Source: Tausonia pullulans (Eukaryota; Basidiomycota; Tremellomycetes; Cystofilobasidiales; Mrakiaceae). From it: a stretch of 64,000 bases of DNA. The notes under the pieces are model-generated. The model had not been told where the DNA came from and searched no databases. It saw only the letters and a program-made list of their open reading frames with translations. The translations under genes were made by a program, and so were the position numbers. This document shows positions 45,660 through 56,125 of the stretch, one piece after another. Location of the stretch: NCBI GenBank assembly GCA_951802195.1, contig OX637637.1:1-64000 (forward strand). The letters are read 5' to 3'. The stretch's first letter is position 1. Each line of letters begins with the position of its first letter.

Positions 45660-47206
45660 TCACATGATGCAGCACTCTGCATCTGGAAATCGGGTGAAGA
45701 GAGCGACATTGCCCGTGACACGGAGGGTGCCTTCTGGACTGAGATAGGCAAAGTCGCTGCGTGAGGTGTCATAGGGAAAGAGAACGTCAGTGCTTGCTTT
45801 GCGTGGAAGTAAGGGAGACTCGAGGGAGAGGCTCACGGGTCCAAGATGGCCGGCCCACCCTGGCAGCTTGCGAGTTGGATCACAGCCTTGTACGCAGGCA
45901 GTTGGCCTCCATTGATGACCCTTGAAGATGGCTGAAGATGCGTCGCCTTCCACTCCCAAGCGTAGAGCTCGGAGCCACGGCCTCGACTGCTCTTCGTCAC
46001 TCCCTTCCCTTCCTCCTTCTCTTTCGACGACACCGACTCGTCCGCAACAGCCACACCCGCCTTGACCCAGATAGGCTCCCCTTGCAAGACCTCGAGCGTC
46101 CACACGGGCTCCGAGGGACCCAAGTCGAGTGTAAGCTTCCAGAGTCTGTTGTGCGCTACGAACGGGTGGGCGATCGTTCCTCCTGCTCGGACTCGGACGG
46201 GGAACGCTGGAAAGGCAAGCGAGAAGTGAAATGAACCGCGAGTGGAACTGCTGGCTTCATTAACGGAGGGTGGGGAGGCGAGGACGACAGCGGAGGAGGG
46301 GGTTGGGAGGTTGAGGATCGAGGTGACCCCTGTGGAGCGGTTTGACGGGTCGAAGGTGGGGTTGGCGACGAGGAGCGTTTGATAAAGATCGTCTGGTGAA
46401 ACACTTGTCAGACGATATCTTCATAGGGGGGTAGGGAGTGCGACTCGCTGTCGTTCGATGATAGGCACGCCGAGATCGCGTCCTCTCGTGCCTCAGGCCT
46501 GGATGGAGGAAAGACGCCGGTCAGCTCCGAGTCGAGGGGACGCGTCAAGACAAACGGATGGGCTCACGTCAACCGGAAGGAGATGAGGAAGTCGAGCACC
46601 TCGGATCGTCCAGGTCGTTTGGGATCCCGCTTGATGATGGCCCAGTAAATCGGCGCCTTGCCCTCGATAGACCTGGGAGTTGCGAGGGATCGCGCCCGTC
46701 AGAGTCTGGCGCACCGCCTTTGACTGAGGGAGAACCTGCTCTACGTACCGCTCCTGAGCGAGAGCCTCAAAGTCGATCCCTCGCTCCCGACACGAATCCT
46801 GGCAGTTCTGGAGGACGAGGACTGTTGCCGAGGCGTCACTCGAATTGGCGATGACGTCCCGGAGGAGGGCGAGGACCGTTGTCCGGACCGCGAGCGTCGT
46901 CCGGTCGTCAACGGTCGCGAACCCGAGGTATGAAGATAGGGCAGCCAATGGTCCACCTCCCGAGCTGGAGCTGTTGGGTGATGGGCGAGGGCGAGTGAAA
47001 GCGAAAGGGCGAGGCGAGGCTGTGGGGAGACGCGACGGGCCAGCTAGAGACTGCGAGGAAGATGGCCCGTCGGCGTCATCAGAGAACGGCCGTTGTTTTT
47101 TCTCGTCGCCGCCTGTGGGTAGATGCTGGTCGGAGAACGCAACAGCGGCATCGTAGGCTGGGGGAGGGGCGATAGAGCCTTGCTCGAGGTCGTCCATTGG
47201 CGGCAT
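45660..47206 (-). CDS. Conserved-looking protein with PPxY motif and C-terminal CaaX box
   Basis: About 430 residues. The N-tail is acidic and Pro/Ser-rich and begins MPPMDDLEQGSIAPPPAYD, which contains a PPPAY motif of the kind bound by WW domains of Nedd4/Rsp5 ligases. A helical region follows (TTLAVRTTVLALLRDVIANS, NCQDSCRERGIDFEALAQER). Next is KAPIYWAIIKRDPKRPGRSE, which looks like a degenerate ankyrin repeat, and DDLYQTLLVANPTFDPSNRS. A beta-rich part has FHFSLAFPAFPVRVR, FVAHNRLWKLTLDLG, VWTLEVLQGEPIWVKAGVAV and ELYAWEWKATHLQP. An intron ends at about 45753, after which PDFAYLSPEGTLRVTGNVAL leads to the final residues DAECCIM. CCIM fits a farnesylated CaaX box with an extra Cys. I do not recognise a named family. 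The frame is coherent across four introns. Confidence 0.75.
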
Positions 47207-49380
47207 TTAGAAGGTCGTTGGGAGGAAGGTAAGCCGGAGCCGGCCGAGTGGGGAACATCTGCGGCAGCACAGCCCTTGTCCGCAGCGAAGCAAGGGCCGC
47301 TCGCTTGTTGGATGGGACTCCAAGGCGGTCGAAGTCTTCGCGAGAGAGATGATCATGACGAAGTATTCTCCCTTCAGTGATAGCTGCCCCGATATGTCCT
47401 CGCGCAGCAGAATGTGAGCGACCTCTGGCGCCACCGCATGCAAAGGCCGACCGGGGAACACCCTTGTGTTCGATGGTCATGACTATCAAATGCAAGGATA
47501 ACAGAGGAAAGACAACACAATAATCTAAGCGGCGTCCTCTCGGCGTCGCTTAGTGGGAGTGAACGGGCTCACGGCAAAACGGGAGCGACCTCGACAACTC
47601 TAGCGATGGCCTTGAGTTGCCGGGGACGTTGGATCGACCATTGGCAGTAATCCTTATGGCCGCATTGGCAGCAATATCTTTGAAAGTGATAGACCTTGAG
47701 CGCTGAATTGGACTCCTTCCGGGGCGAAGAGAAAAAGAGAAAGTGCGTGCCGCTGCTGTTAAAATGCATCTAATACCGACGCAGCTAAAAATCGAGCAAC
47801 TCACCGCGAGTTGAAGGCACACTGTCTGCCCATAACTTCAGCTTACTGATCTCCATGAGCGGTGTTCACCCGGCGCGAGATCAACGTCAGTCTTTTTCGC
47901 GGTGTCCTGGGTTTCCATGCATCAATATGAGATGCCCAGTCGGCACTCCTCTTTTATCTCAGATCTCGACTCGCGACCAGTCCTTGCCTTCCACTTTAAC
48001 GCACGCATCTATAAGGGACATGCATAGGAGCCCAAGGACTTGTCTCGATGGGGAACAATGTCACCACTAACTAGCAGAATCTGATCGTTCGAAAAGCCTC
48101 TTAATACATATCACTCTCTCTGTTTCACGAGGTGAGCTCGCGACAACGACTACGTGCAGCGTGGGTCAGCCTACATCCATCATCATGGTCTCGAAGCTCC
48201 TACGGATGAAGCGACATCCCCCTTCCCACGGCGCCTCGGCTGATATTCTCGCGCTCGGTCATGTTCGCTCTCCTTCTATCTAGCTACGAATCGCGATCAC
48301 TCATAGAGTTACCTCATTCTCTACGTATAACCATGAATTAAATACAAAAATAAAAGTGTTACACGAGCAAAAGTGAGCTTCCCTCTCGCAATCTCCGCCC
48401 TGTCGCGTGCGCCGCACCTCAGGATCTGGCGTCTGGACCGACCTCATCTGAAACCATGGTAGGATATATCTTCGCATTCAATCGCTTAAGGGTCTCACAT
48501 GGTTTCTTGACCCCCCTCCCCCCTAATTGTCCGGCCGGTCATCACTTTGAAAACCGGCATACATGTCACCCATCTCACTTTAGCCCCCTGTCTCGATAGT
48601 ACTTACTCTCCCTCCCTATCGTGGTAAACAGACACCAGATGCGGAACCATTACACTCGCTTCTCGAGTGTCGCGAACGTCAGACCTGAAATAGACCCATG
48701 GCAGTGCTGAGAAGATCCGGGACAGCGAACTGCCCTCCCTGGTAGGCCCCTGGACACCCTCTGATGATCGATAAGCCCGTGTCCCCCTCTTGACGTCGCT
48801 CGAGCCTCTTGCCTCTCATCGTCCCAGCCACGAGTGAAACTCCAGCCTGGCACTCCGCTCTATCCTCCATATGACGAGATTACTCCCTTGCGCATGCGCG
48901 CGCGTTCTTTGAAGAAATTGAGGCCCGCTCGGGTGCGTCAGGGGCTTCTCCTTCCCCTCTCCCACTTAGATTGGCTTGTCAGACGCAAGCCTGTCGCTCC
49001 TTTCCGCCCACGCTTGGAGACACCGAAACACACGACCGACGTCTTGAGCCGGTCGTGTCGTCCCACCGCGATTATGATGGATTCCCCGCTGTCCGAAAAC
49101 CGAGTTCGTTGCTTCTCATTCCTTCTCAAGCCCTAAAGGACGACACACGTCGCCTGATGCCGAGGTACACGACGCACTGTGATTGATGCCTGATGAAGAC
49201 GCAGGGACTCGAGGGGTTCGGCTCATGGAGTGTGGCCCGGGGACGCCCAGATGGCCGCGCGAGCGAGAGCTTGCTCGCTGCCGCATGGGCTGGGTGGGCT
49301 CTCTGAGCAGAAGGACGCCTTGCGGTGTGTGCCACCGAGCCATTTAAAGTGGCATGGTCATTTTATCCCTTCGGCGCTCC
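47207..49380. other. 2.2-kb stretch without a convincing gene
   Basis: The part at 47207-47820 holds minus-strand open frames with protein-like stretches, RPLHAVAPEVAHILLREDIS (47207-47461) and YHFQRYCCQCGHKDYCQW (47569-47769). They could be exons of a small unrecognised gene or remnants of one, but I could not join them in phase. The part at 47820-48650 is AT-richer than its surroundings (for example 48310-48365) with no frame of note. The part at 48650-49380 has only short frames. No tRNA or structured RNA was recognised. Confidence 0.5.
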
Positions 49381-52300
49381 TCAGCCCAAACTGACCCTCG
49401 ACCCAACGGCAGCACCCCCTCCTTCCTCTCCCTCGAGACCATCGGGACTCCTCTCGTCCGCAAACTCGGCGTAGATCCGCCCCAAGCGGGCCCGCTCGCT
49501 CGCTGGGACCGAGGGGCGGGCGGACTCGAGGGCTGAGGAGAAGTGGGCGGCGGTGACGGGGAGCTGTTGATTGAACGCGTCAGAACACTCACCAGAGAGA
49601 GAGACGAAGGAACTGACGCACCAGCTTCCGCTCGTCTCCGTTCATACCCGACGTCGACGACTTGGAACCAGCAAGCACGTCTCGCTTGTCCCGCAGCATG
49701 ACGCCCACCCGTTTTCTCAGCGCCGCCTCCTCAGCGCGAGTCATCGTCTTGACTCCTACCGAGCCCTTCTTGCCTCGTCCAGAGAGCCGGACCACGTCCG
49801 CCTCGACGTCCCTCGTCGATGACGCTCCCGCCGGCGCGTCCTTGCCCTCAGCCGGCAACACCTCATCTATGCTAGCATGCACAGCAGCCAATTGCGCCGT
49901 CCCGACCAACCCCCCCAAGTCGGCTCCGGAGAAGTGCGCCGTCCTCAGATCCGAGGCAAGCTCGGCCAAGTCGACCTCTGGGGAGAGCGCGAGCGTCTTG
50001 GTCATGGATTGGAGGATCTCGAGGCGGTCTGAGGCCGAAGGGAGCGGACAGAGGAGGGATTTGTCGAGGCGGCCAGGGCGGAGGAGGGCTGGGTCGATGA
50101 GGTCGGGCCGGCTGCAGGGGTGGAGGAGGAGGCCCGTTCAGTAACCCATGTATGTGCGTACGAGAGTCGAAGGGAGGAGACACGCACGACGTCGCGGCGA
50201 GAACGTAGACACCCTCGAGACCTTCGGCTCCGTCCATCTGCGTGAGCAGCTGGTTGACGACTCGATCTGTGACACCCGTTGAGTCGTGGCCTCTGCAGCA
50301 GATATCGAGACCTAGTAAGTCATCATCCAGAGAAACCGCAACCCACGACGGACTTACCGCCTCGGCGCAATACTGTCAAATTCGTCGAAGAACAAGACGC
50401 AAGGCTTGGCCGCTGACGCCCGCTCAAACAGATCCCTCACGCTCTTCTCAGAAGCGCCAATGTACTTGTTGAGGATCTCGGGCCCTTTGACCGAGATAAA
50501 ATTCAAGCCGCACTCGCGCGCGACCGCGGAGGCGAGGAGCGTCTTGCCGCATCCTGGGTAGCCGTACAGGAGGAGGCCGGAGCGAAGCCGGAGGGGCGAC
50601 TGGGCAAAGATGGCGCCGTATTTGGTCGGCCACTCGAGCGTCTCGCGGAGGACTTGGCGGGTGTCTTGGAGGCCTGTAGGAGAGAGAGAAGAAGTCAGCT
50701 CTGACCCAGTGGCTAGTGTGCGTGCCAGCGCACTCAGGCTCACCTCCAATGTCGCTCCATTGGACGGACGAGACCTGGAGCTTGACGTCTCTCAGTGAGA
50801 GTGGGACGAAGCCCTTTTTCGCCGTTTCAAAGTCCTGCGCGCCGAGGGCGATCTGCCGAGGGAGCATAGCGTCAGAGTCAACCACTTACAAACAGAGTAT
50901 GGGAGAAAGAGACAGAGAGAGAGAGAGAGAGTGCGCACCCCGTCGTCCGCATCCCCGCCTCCCCCACCCGCAGCCCGCTTCGCCATCGACCTGACCGCCG
51001 CCTCCCTCACGGCCCTCCCCACAAGATCCCCCAAGTCCGCCACCGAGTACCCCTCCGTCTGCGTGCTCAGAGCGGTATAGTTCAACTGCTCGCTCGCCGC
51101 CTGCTCCAACGTCAGCGAAGCTGCTGCTCCGTCCGCCAAAGAACTCGCCAGCTTCCGCCTCACAAGGCTCGCCAGCACCTCCCTCCTCCCTTCCTTCCCC
51201 AGCCCGCCCAAACTCACGCGCCCGCCAAAGACAGACTTGATCGCGAGCAGAGGGTGGACATCCGCTTGATTCTTGGCGGTGGCGAGGACGACGACGCCGG
51301 GGGAGAAGGAGGCTGTTGGGGTGGCAGAAGAGGAGGGTGCGAGAAGGGAGACGACGAGCTCGGCGAGGGTACGGGCGCGAGTGGGATCGGAGTGCTAGAT
51401 AGGCAAGTTGTGTGTCTCAGTGGCCTGCAAGGAGAAAGATAGATGAACAGGCCCACCTCAAGCTCAGGCCCACATAGCGCGTCCAGGCCGTCGATGATGA
51501 GCGTCGTCGGTCGATGCCAGTTGGCACGCTTGACGGCCATCGCAAGGGCGTCCCTCACAACCTGGATGCGCTCGTTGGCGAGTCTCGTGACGTCGAGGTA
51601 GAGAGGATCTGTGTAGTGATAGAAATCAGGAGGGCGAAAAGGGCGTGGTAGGGCAAGAGAGACGACGAACAGGCGAAGACACGAGAATCCTGGGAGAGCT
51701 TGTGGGCGAGCGCTCGAGCGAGCGTCGTCTTGCCCGTTCCGGAATTTCCCGTGAGAAGGAGAGTTCGGGCGGCTGTCAGGAAAACGGCGCGATCAGCTTC
51801 GACGTTACAGACGAAGGCGAGCGACCGACGACGTACTGCCGCCTCCACCACCGATGACGGTGCCTCGTCTCCTGCGTTCATCCTCGTTACCGCCGGAAGA
51901 GAAGAAGAGGCCAGACTGGAGGACAAAGCTGTCGATGAGGAACTCCTCGGCCTTGGCGAGCGGGATCTGAACTCCGGGCAGAGGCTCGTCACCTGAAGGA
52001 GGAGCGGGGAGGACGGAGGCGGCGCTTTCAGACAGGAGAGTGGTGTTCAGTCAATGGCGGTCCCTTCTTTCGGGCAACGTCCCCACCAACTCACAGCGGT
52101 CCATCGTCCATCTCTCCATCCTGCTTCTCCTCCTCGCCCGCTGCGCCCTCCTTCTCCTCCTCCACGATCTCGTCGCCCTTTGCCCCATCCCACGCCCTGA
52201 CAAGCTCCCACTCCCTGACCGGTGGCAGCCGCCGGCCCTTCCCCTTACTTGTTGGAGGAACAAGGACGACGTGCCCAAATGGCACACGCTCATCGATGGT

Positions 52301-53520
52301 CAGACCCAACGCCAGGACGCGCGCTGCCGCCGGTGCCGCTGGCGCTCCGTCGTCGGTTGCGGTGCCAGGGACACCAGATGAAGGAGACGAACCCGAGGAC
52401 GCGCCATTCAGCCTGCTGCTGCTGCTGCTGCTACTCCCCGATGGCGGCCCTGTTGCGGCAGGAGGAGGCTTGTTGCTCCCCGGTCGGGGGAGATGCTGGA
52501 TCCGAATGGTGCTGGTGCTCGTCGACGTTGCAAGCAAGCCCGCCGACGCAGCGCAGAGGAGGGCGCGTGCAGCGCCGCCGCTGGAGGCCACCTCAGTCCC
52601 TTCTCCAAGGAGGAGGCGCTCCGGCAGAACACGGAAGACCGGCGGGGGAGACAGGGCAGGGATGGGCGACGGGGCGACCGCGGCCTTGGCGATCGGCTGA
52701 TGCTGCTGTTGTTGCTGTTGCTGCTGCTGCTGCTGCTTCTTGGTGAGGGATGGCTTGCGGAGCGAGGGGGCGACGATGACTTCGGTGTTGTGGGAGAGGA
52801 GGAGGGCTGGGGCGCTGCTTGGGACGAGGGACTCTGACGAACAGAGAGATCAGCAGGGGCGAGACAGACGACGAACGACACGACGCGATCTCCACTCACC
52901 GACGCGCATCCGGACCCGGTTCTTACCCTGGATCCAGACCGTCAAGAGCTGGCCAGGCGAGACGACGCGGACGGAGAAAAGGAGGTTCTGCTCGAGGTAG
53001 TCGGCGTGCTGGCTCTGCAGATCGACGAATCCACCGCGAAGAAACCACTCAGCAGCGCACGGAGAAGCGCGAACGAGCCGCGCGCGAGCGAGACCCCACG
53101 CACGATGACGTCCCAGTCCTCCGGAGCGAGCGGGGCGACGGACACCGTCTGAGCCTGGGGGAGAGCATGGAGCACGGCGAGCTCGACGACGTCGCCTTCG
53201 GACCAGCCAAAGGCCTCGCCGACGCCCGGGTCGACCTCGAGCGCCTCGTCGACGAGCGCTGAGCCGCCGGGGAGGGACCGGGCCGCGCTGAGGCCTGACC
53301 AGCCGAGGTAAGCCTCGCGGCCGTCGGCACTGGTGACGTGGAGGGCGAGCGCTTGGGGTCGCTGCATAAGGCTGGCGTCAGCATGACGTGAGCCGGGACG
53401 GCGAGCGAGAGGCGAATCACGGACCTTCTGCGCCTGGACGAGCGGGGAGTAGATGGACAGCGGAACGTTGGCGAGAGTGTTCTGAAGGGGCACGAAGCGG
53501 ATGCGTGCCGTCCTGGCCAT
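49381..53520 (-). CDS. PEX1: Peroxisomal AAA ATPase Pex1
   Basis: This is one half of the Pex1-Pex6 motor, which pulls the ubiquitinated receptor Pex5 out of the peroxisomal membrane. The N-domain starts [20 protein letters not shown] with [20 protein letters not shown] and [20 protein letters not shown], followed by [21 protein letters not shown] variable region has twelve glutamines (52702-52737). The D1 ring has a P-loop, [20 protein letters not shown], and [15 protein letters not shown]. The D2 ring has the Pex1-typical [77 protein letters not shown] and [20 protein letters not shown]. The protein ends SRVSLG after 1,100-1,200 residues. A longer in-frame extension to 54084 was not used because it overlaps the divergent gene. 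Confidence 0.95.
52702..52737. repeat. CAG/CAA codon repeat (12 Gln) in PEX1
   Basis: On the minus strand this is twelve consecutive CAG or CAA codons between KK and HQPIAKA, in the linker between the Pex1 N-domains. Mixed codons reduce slippage, but the tract is probably length-variable between strains. Confidence 0.85.
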
Positions 53521-54078
53521 GGCGACGAAGGAAGGGAAGACGTGCTGGTGTTGCTGGTGGTTGCGAGTGAGCTGAGGGTCGGCGTGGGTTAGGCCGCCGG
53601 CTAACGCGAGACCCGCTGTCCCGGGCGAGCGACGCCAGCCAGGCCGCCAGCCTGGCCTCGCCCAGGCCCGGCTCTCGACCTCAGTCCGCCACCCCTCTCC
53701 AGCCTGTCGGCTGGCTGTCTCGTGTGGCTGCCTGGGCCGTCCTCTGCGCCTGGGCGGGCGTGTCTCCCGGCCCCGGCGCCGTGGGAGGTGCCGCCGTGCT
53801 CTCTTGTCCCGGCCTCTCGCCCGCCTGGTCTCCCTCTCCGCCGCCGTCGCCTCGTTCCCTGCGCTCTCGCCGTCGCCCGCTGGCGTTCCCCGGCCGGTCT
53901 CTCCCACAGCCGGCGCGGCGGGCGAGCGGGCGGCTCGGGCGGCGTCGGCCTCGGCGAGAGCGCGCATTCCCCGCGGCTTCTCGTCGCCAACCACCACCCC
54001 CCCCCCGCTCGTGCTCCGTTCTCGGTCTCCCCGGCTCCCTTCGCTCCGTCGCTTCCGGTCCTTCGCGCTCTGCCCAGC
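53521..54078. other. Intergenic region between divergent PEX1 and thioesterase-like genes
   Basis: This is 558 bp of very GC-rich DNA with long overlapping open frames on both strands (53601-54308 minus, 53724-54461 plus), which arise from base composition rather than coding. A C tract lies at 53997-54007. Both promoters must be here. Confidence 0.6.
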
Positions 54079-55684
54079 ATGCACCCGGCCACCCGCCGCC
54101 TCGTCCCCTGCCCCTCGTCCCGGCTCGCTCGCCTCGCCTCCCGCCGGGCGACGTCCACCGTCCCTCCGCGGGCTCCCCCTGCTGGGGCCTCTGCGTCGAC
54201 GGCCTCGTCCGCCGCCGCCACGGCTGCTCCTGCTGCCCCTGCCGCCGCCACCGGCGGATCAACCACCTCCGTCGGCAACCCACTCGTCAAAAAGTTCTTC
54301 GATGTCAAGCGCGAGCTCCCTCCTCACACACCTCGCAAGCCGCTCTCGACGCCCGGTCCGTCGCTCCTCCCCTCCCCTGCTCTCGCCCTCGATATCCCCC
54401 CTACTCTTGCTGTCTAACCTGCCATGGCTCCCTCCCCCTCCACCCTTCCCCCGTTGGATAGTGAGCTACACGCTCCAAGCAATCATGCTCCTTGGCATCT
54501 ATCTCGCCGGCTCCCTCTTCCCGCCGGACTTTGCGACGCTGCTCTCCCCCCGATCGGCGCCTCCCGCCTTGGACCGCGAATCGCCCGAGGGCCAGGCTGC
54601 CATGGAGACCATCGAGCAGGGGCTCAACGAGCTGGAGATCGTGAAGGAGATGAGGAAGCTTTGCATTGGTGGAGGGTGGTATGAGTGTCGTGAGTGTTCT
54701 CTTGCTTGAGTTGGACTCTCGAGACGAGACAGGCGAGTGGAGGTGACGCGCGTGTCGTGTCTGCGCCTCTCTCCCTCCCTCCCTCCCTCTTCCCCTTCCC
54801 TTTGCCCCTGCTCGCCTCGCGCTCTCTCCCTGGCCTGCTTGCACCTCAGTCTTGGGAGGGGGGAAAGAAGCAGAGAATGGATGAAACCCCCCCCCCCCAT
54901 CCTTGGCTCGCATACGTTCCTTCCGTTGGATCCTCGCTCGCCAGGGCATGCGCGTCGCAGCAGCACTCCCGCTTCTTTCTCTTCTCCTCCCTCCCACACG
55001 TCAACCGGACTCTGACCTTTCCCTCCCTCGTCGCGTCGTCCATCGTCGTCAGGCCCGTACGCCTCCCTCCCCAAGCACCAGCTCCAGCACTCCCTCACCG
55101 CCGGCACGCTCCGTGGTCCCTCCAAGCTCGCTGTCCCGCCCATCGTCTTCGCCAAACCCGACGAGTCCGAGGCCCTCGTCGTCCTCCACCTCGGCCGGTC
55201 CCTCTGTGGGCACGACGGGATCGTCCACGGCGGCATGGTCGGGACGGTGTTGGATGAAGCGACAGGGAGGAACGCTCTGTTGAACTTGCCGACCAAGATT
55301 GGCGTCACCGGTCGGTCGTCTCTACCTTCTGTTCCCTCGCTTAGCTTTCTCTCGATGCGGACGTCGTCGCCTGACTCCACCCTCCCCGTCCCTCCCCCTC
55401 CCATACACTCTTCAGCCAACCTCAACATCAACTACCGCGCCCCGACCCGCGCCGACCAGTACGTCGTCATCCGCACATCGCTCTCGTCCCTCAAAGGCCG
55501 CAAGGCCGTCATCTACGCCGAGATGGCCTCTGCCCAGTCGGGCGAGATCCTCGCGGACGCGACGGCCATCTACATCGAGCCCAAGTGGGCCAAGCTGCTC
55601 GTCGGCAGTGGCGTGAGCGAGCTGTTGGGTCAGCCCGTCGGAAAGCGGAGTGGCGGGTCCCCGGCGGACGACGCACTGGCTTGA
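54079..55684 (+). CDS. Mitochondrial membrane hotdog-fold (4HBT) thioesterase-like protein
   Basis: The start MHPATRRLVPCPSSRLARLA is Arg-rich without acidic residues and ends in a SRRATSTV-like cleavage region, so import into mitochondria is likely. An Ala-rich linker and NPLVKKFFDVKRELPPHTPR precede one membrane segment (SYTLQAIMLLGIYLAGSLF), joined across an intron ending at about 54460. After LNELEIVKEMRKLCIGGGWY and KHQLQHSLTAGTLRGPSKLA comes the hotdog domain: VVLHLGRSLCGHDGIVHGGM, VGTVLDEATGRNALLNLPTK and NLNINYRAPTRADQYVVIRT, with the conserved HGG and the Asp/Glu of the long helix. It ends GSPADDALA. About 340 residues. An acyl-CoA is the expected substrate from the family; the exact one is unknown. 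Fungal mitochondrial proteins such as Fmp10 may be relatives, but this is from memory only. Confidence 0.8.
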
Positions 55685-56125
55685 TGGAGCGGACGCGAAG
55701 GGTGGCACGAGAGGGGGCATGGGGCCGGGAGAAGGGACGAAAGATCTAGATCTAGATGCGAGCCGATTCGAAAAGAGAGAAGGAGGGCCCATGCAATGGT
55801 GAAAGATAGAGAGAGAGAGAGAGAGAGAGATTAAGGGAAGCTAGAAAAGAAAGCAGAGGACGGCGTGATGTAGGAGGAAAAAAAAGGGAGAGAAAGAGAG
55901 AAAGAGAGATAGAGGAAACGAAAGGCAAGCGATGCAAGAGGGGAGGAGACATGCGAGAAGGGGCGGGGGGAGAGAGAGAGAAAGGCTAAGGGGTGTTCTT
56001 GGTCAATGAAAGGGAGAGAGACACCCATCTTAGTTCTTGGAGAGCTGTCGAAAGAAAGAATAACACAAAAAGAAACCCCTCAAGTCCGTCAGTCACTGAG
56101 CAAGACCAAGCGGAAGGCAGATCGA
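55685..56125. other. Purine-rich intergenic stretch between convergent genes
   Basis: This is 441 bp between the stops of the thioesterase-like gene (plus) and the kinase (minus). Most of it is A/G on the plus strand (55785-55990), with a nearly pure GA dinucleotide run and repeated GAAAGAGAGA blocks. It will serve as the 3' UTR of both genes. No coding frame. Confidence 0.7.
55805..55830. repeat. (GA)n microsatellite
   Basis: An almost uninterrupted GA dinucleotide run sits inside the purine-rich intergenic stretch. It is followed by imperfect GAAAGAGA repeats to about 55980. Confidence 0.9.

Noticed and set aside
53521-54084. N-terminal extension of PEX1 in the same open frame
   Set aside because: The extension is Arg/Gly/Ala-rich composition noise and overlaps the start of the divergent thioesterase-like gene; Pex1 proteins begin at the MARTARIRF region.
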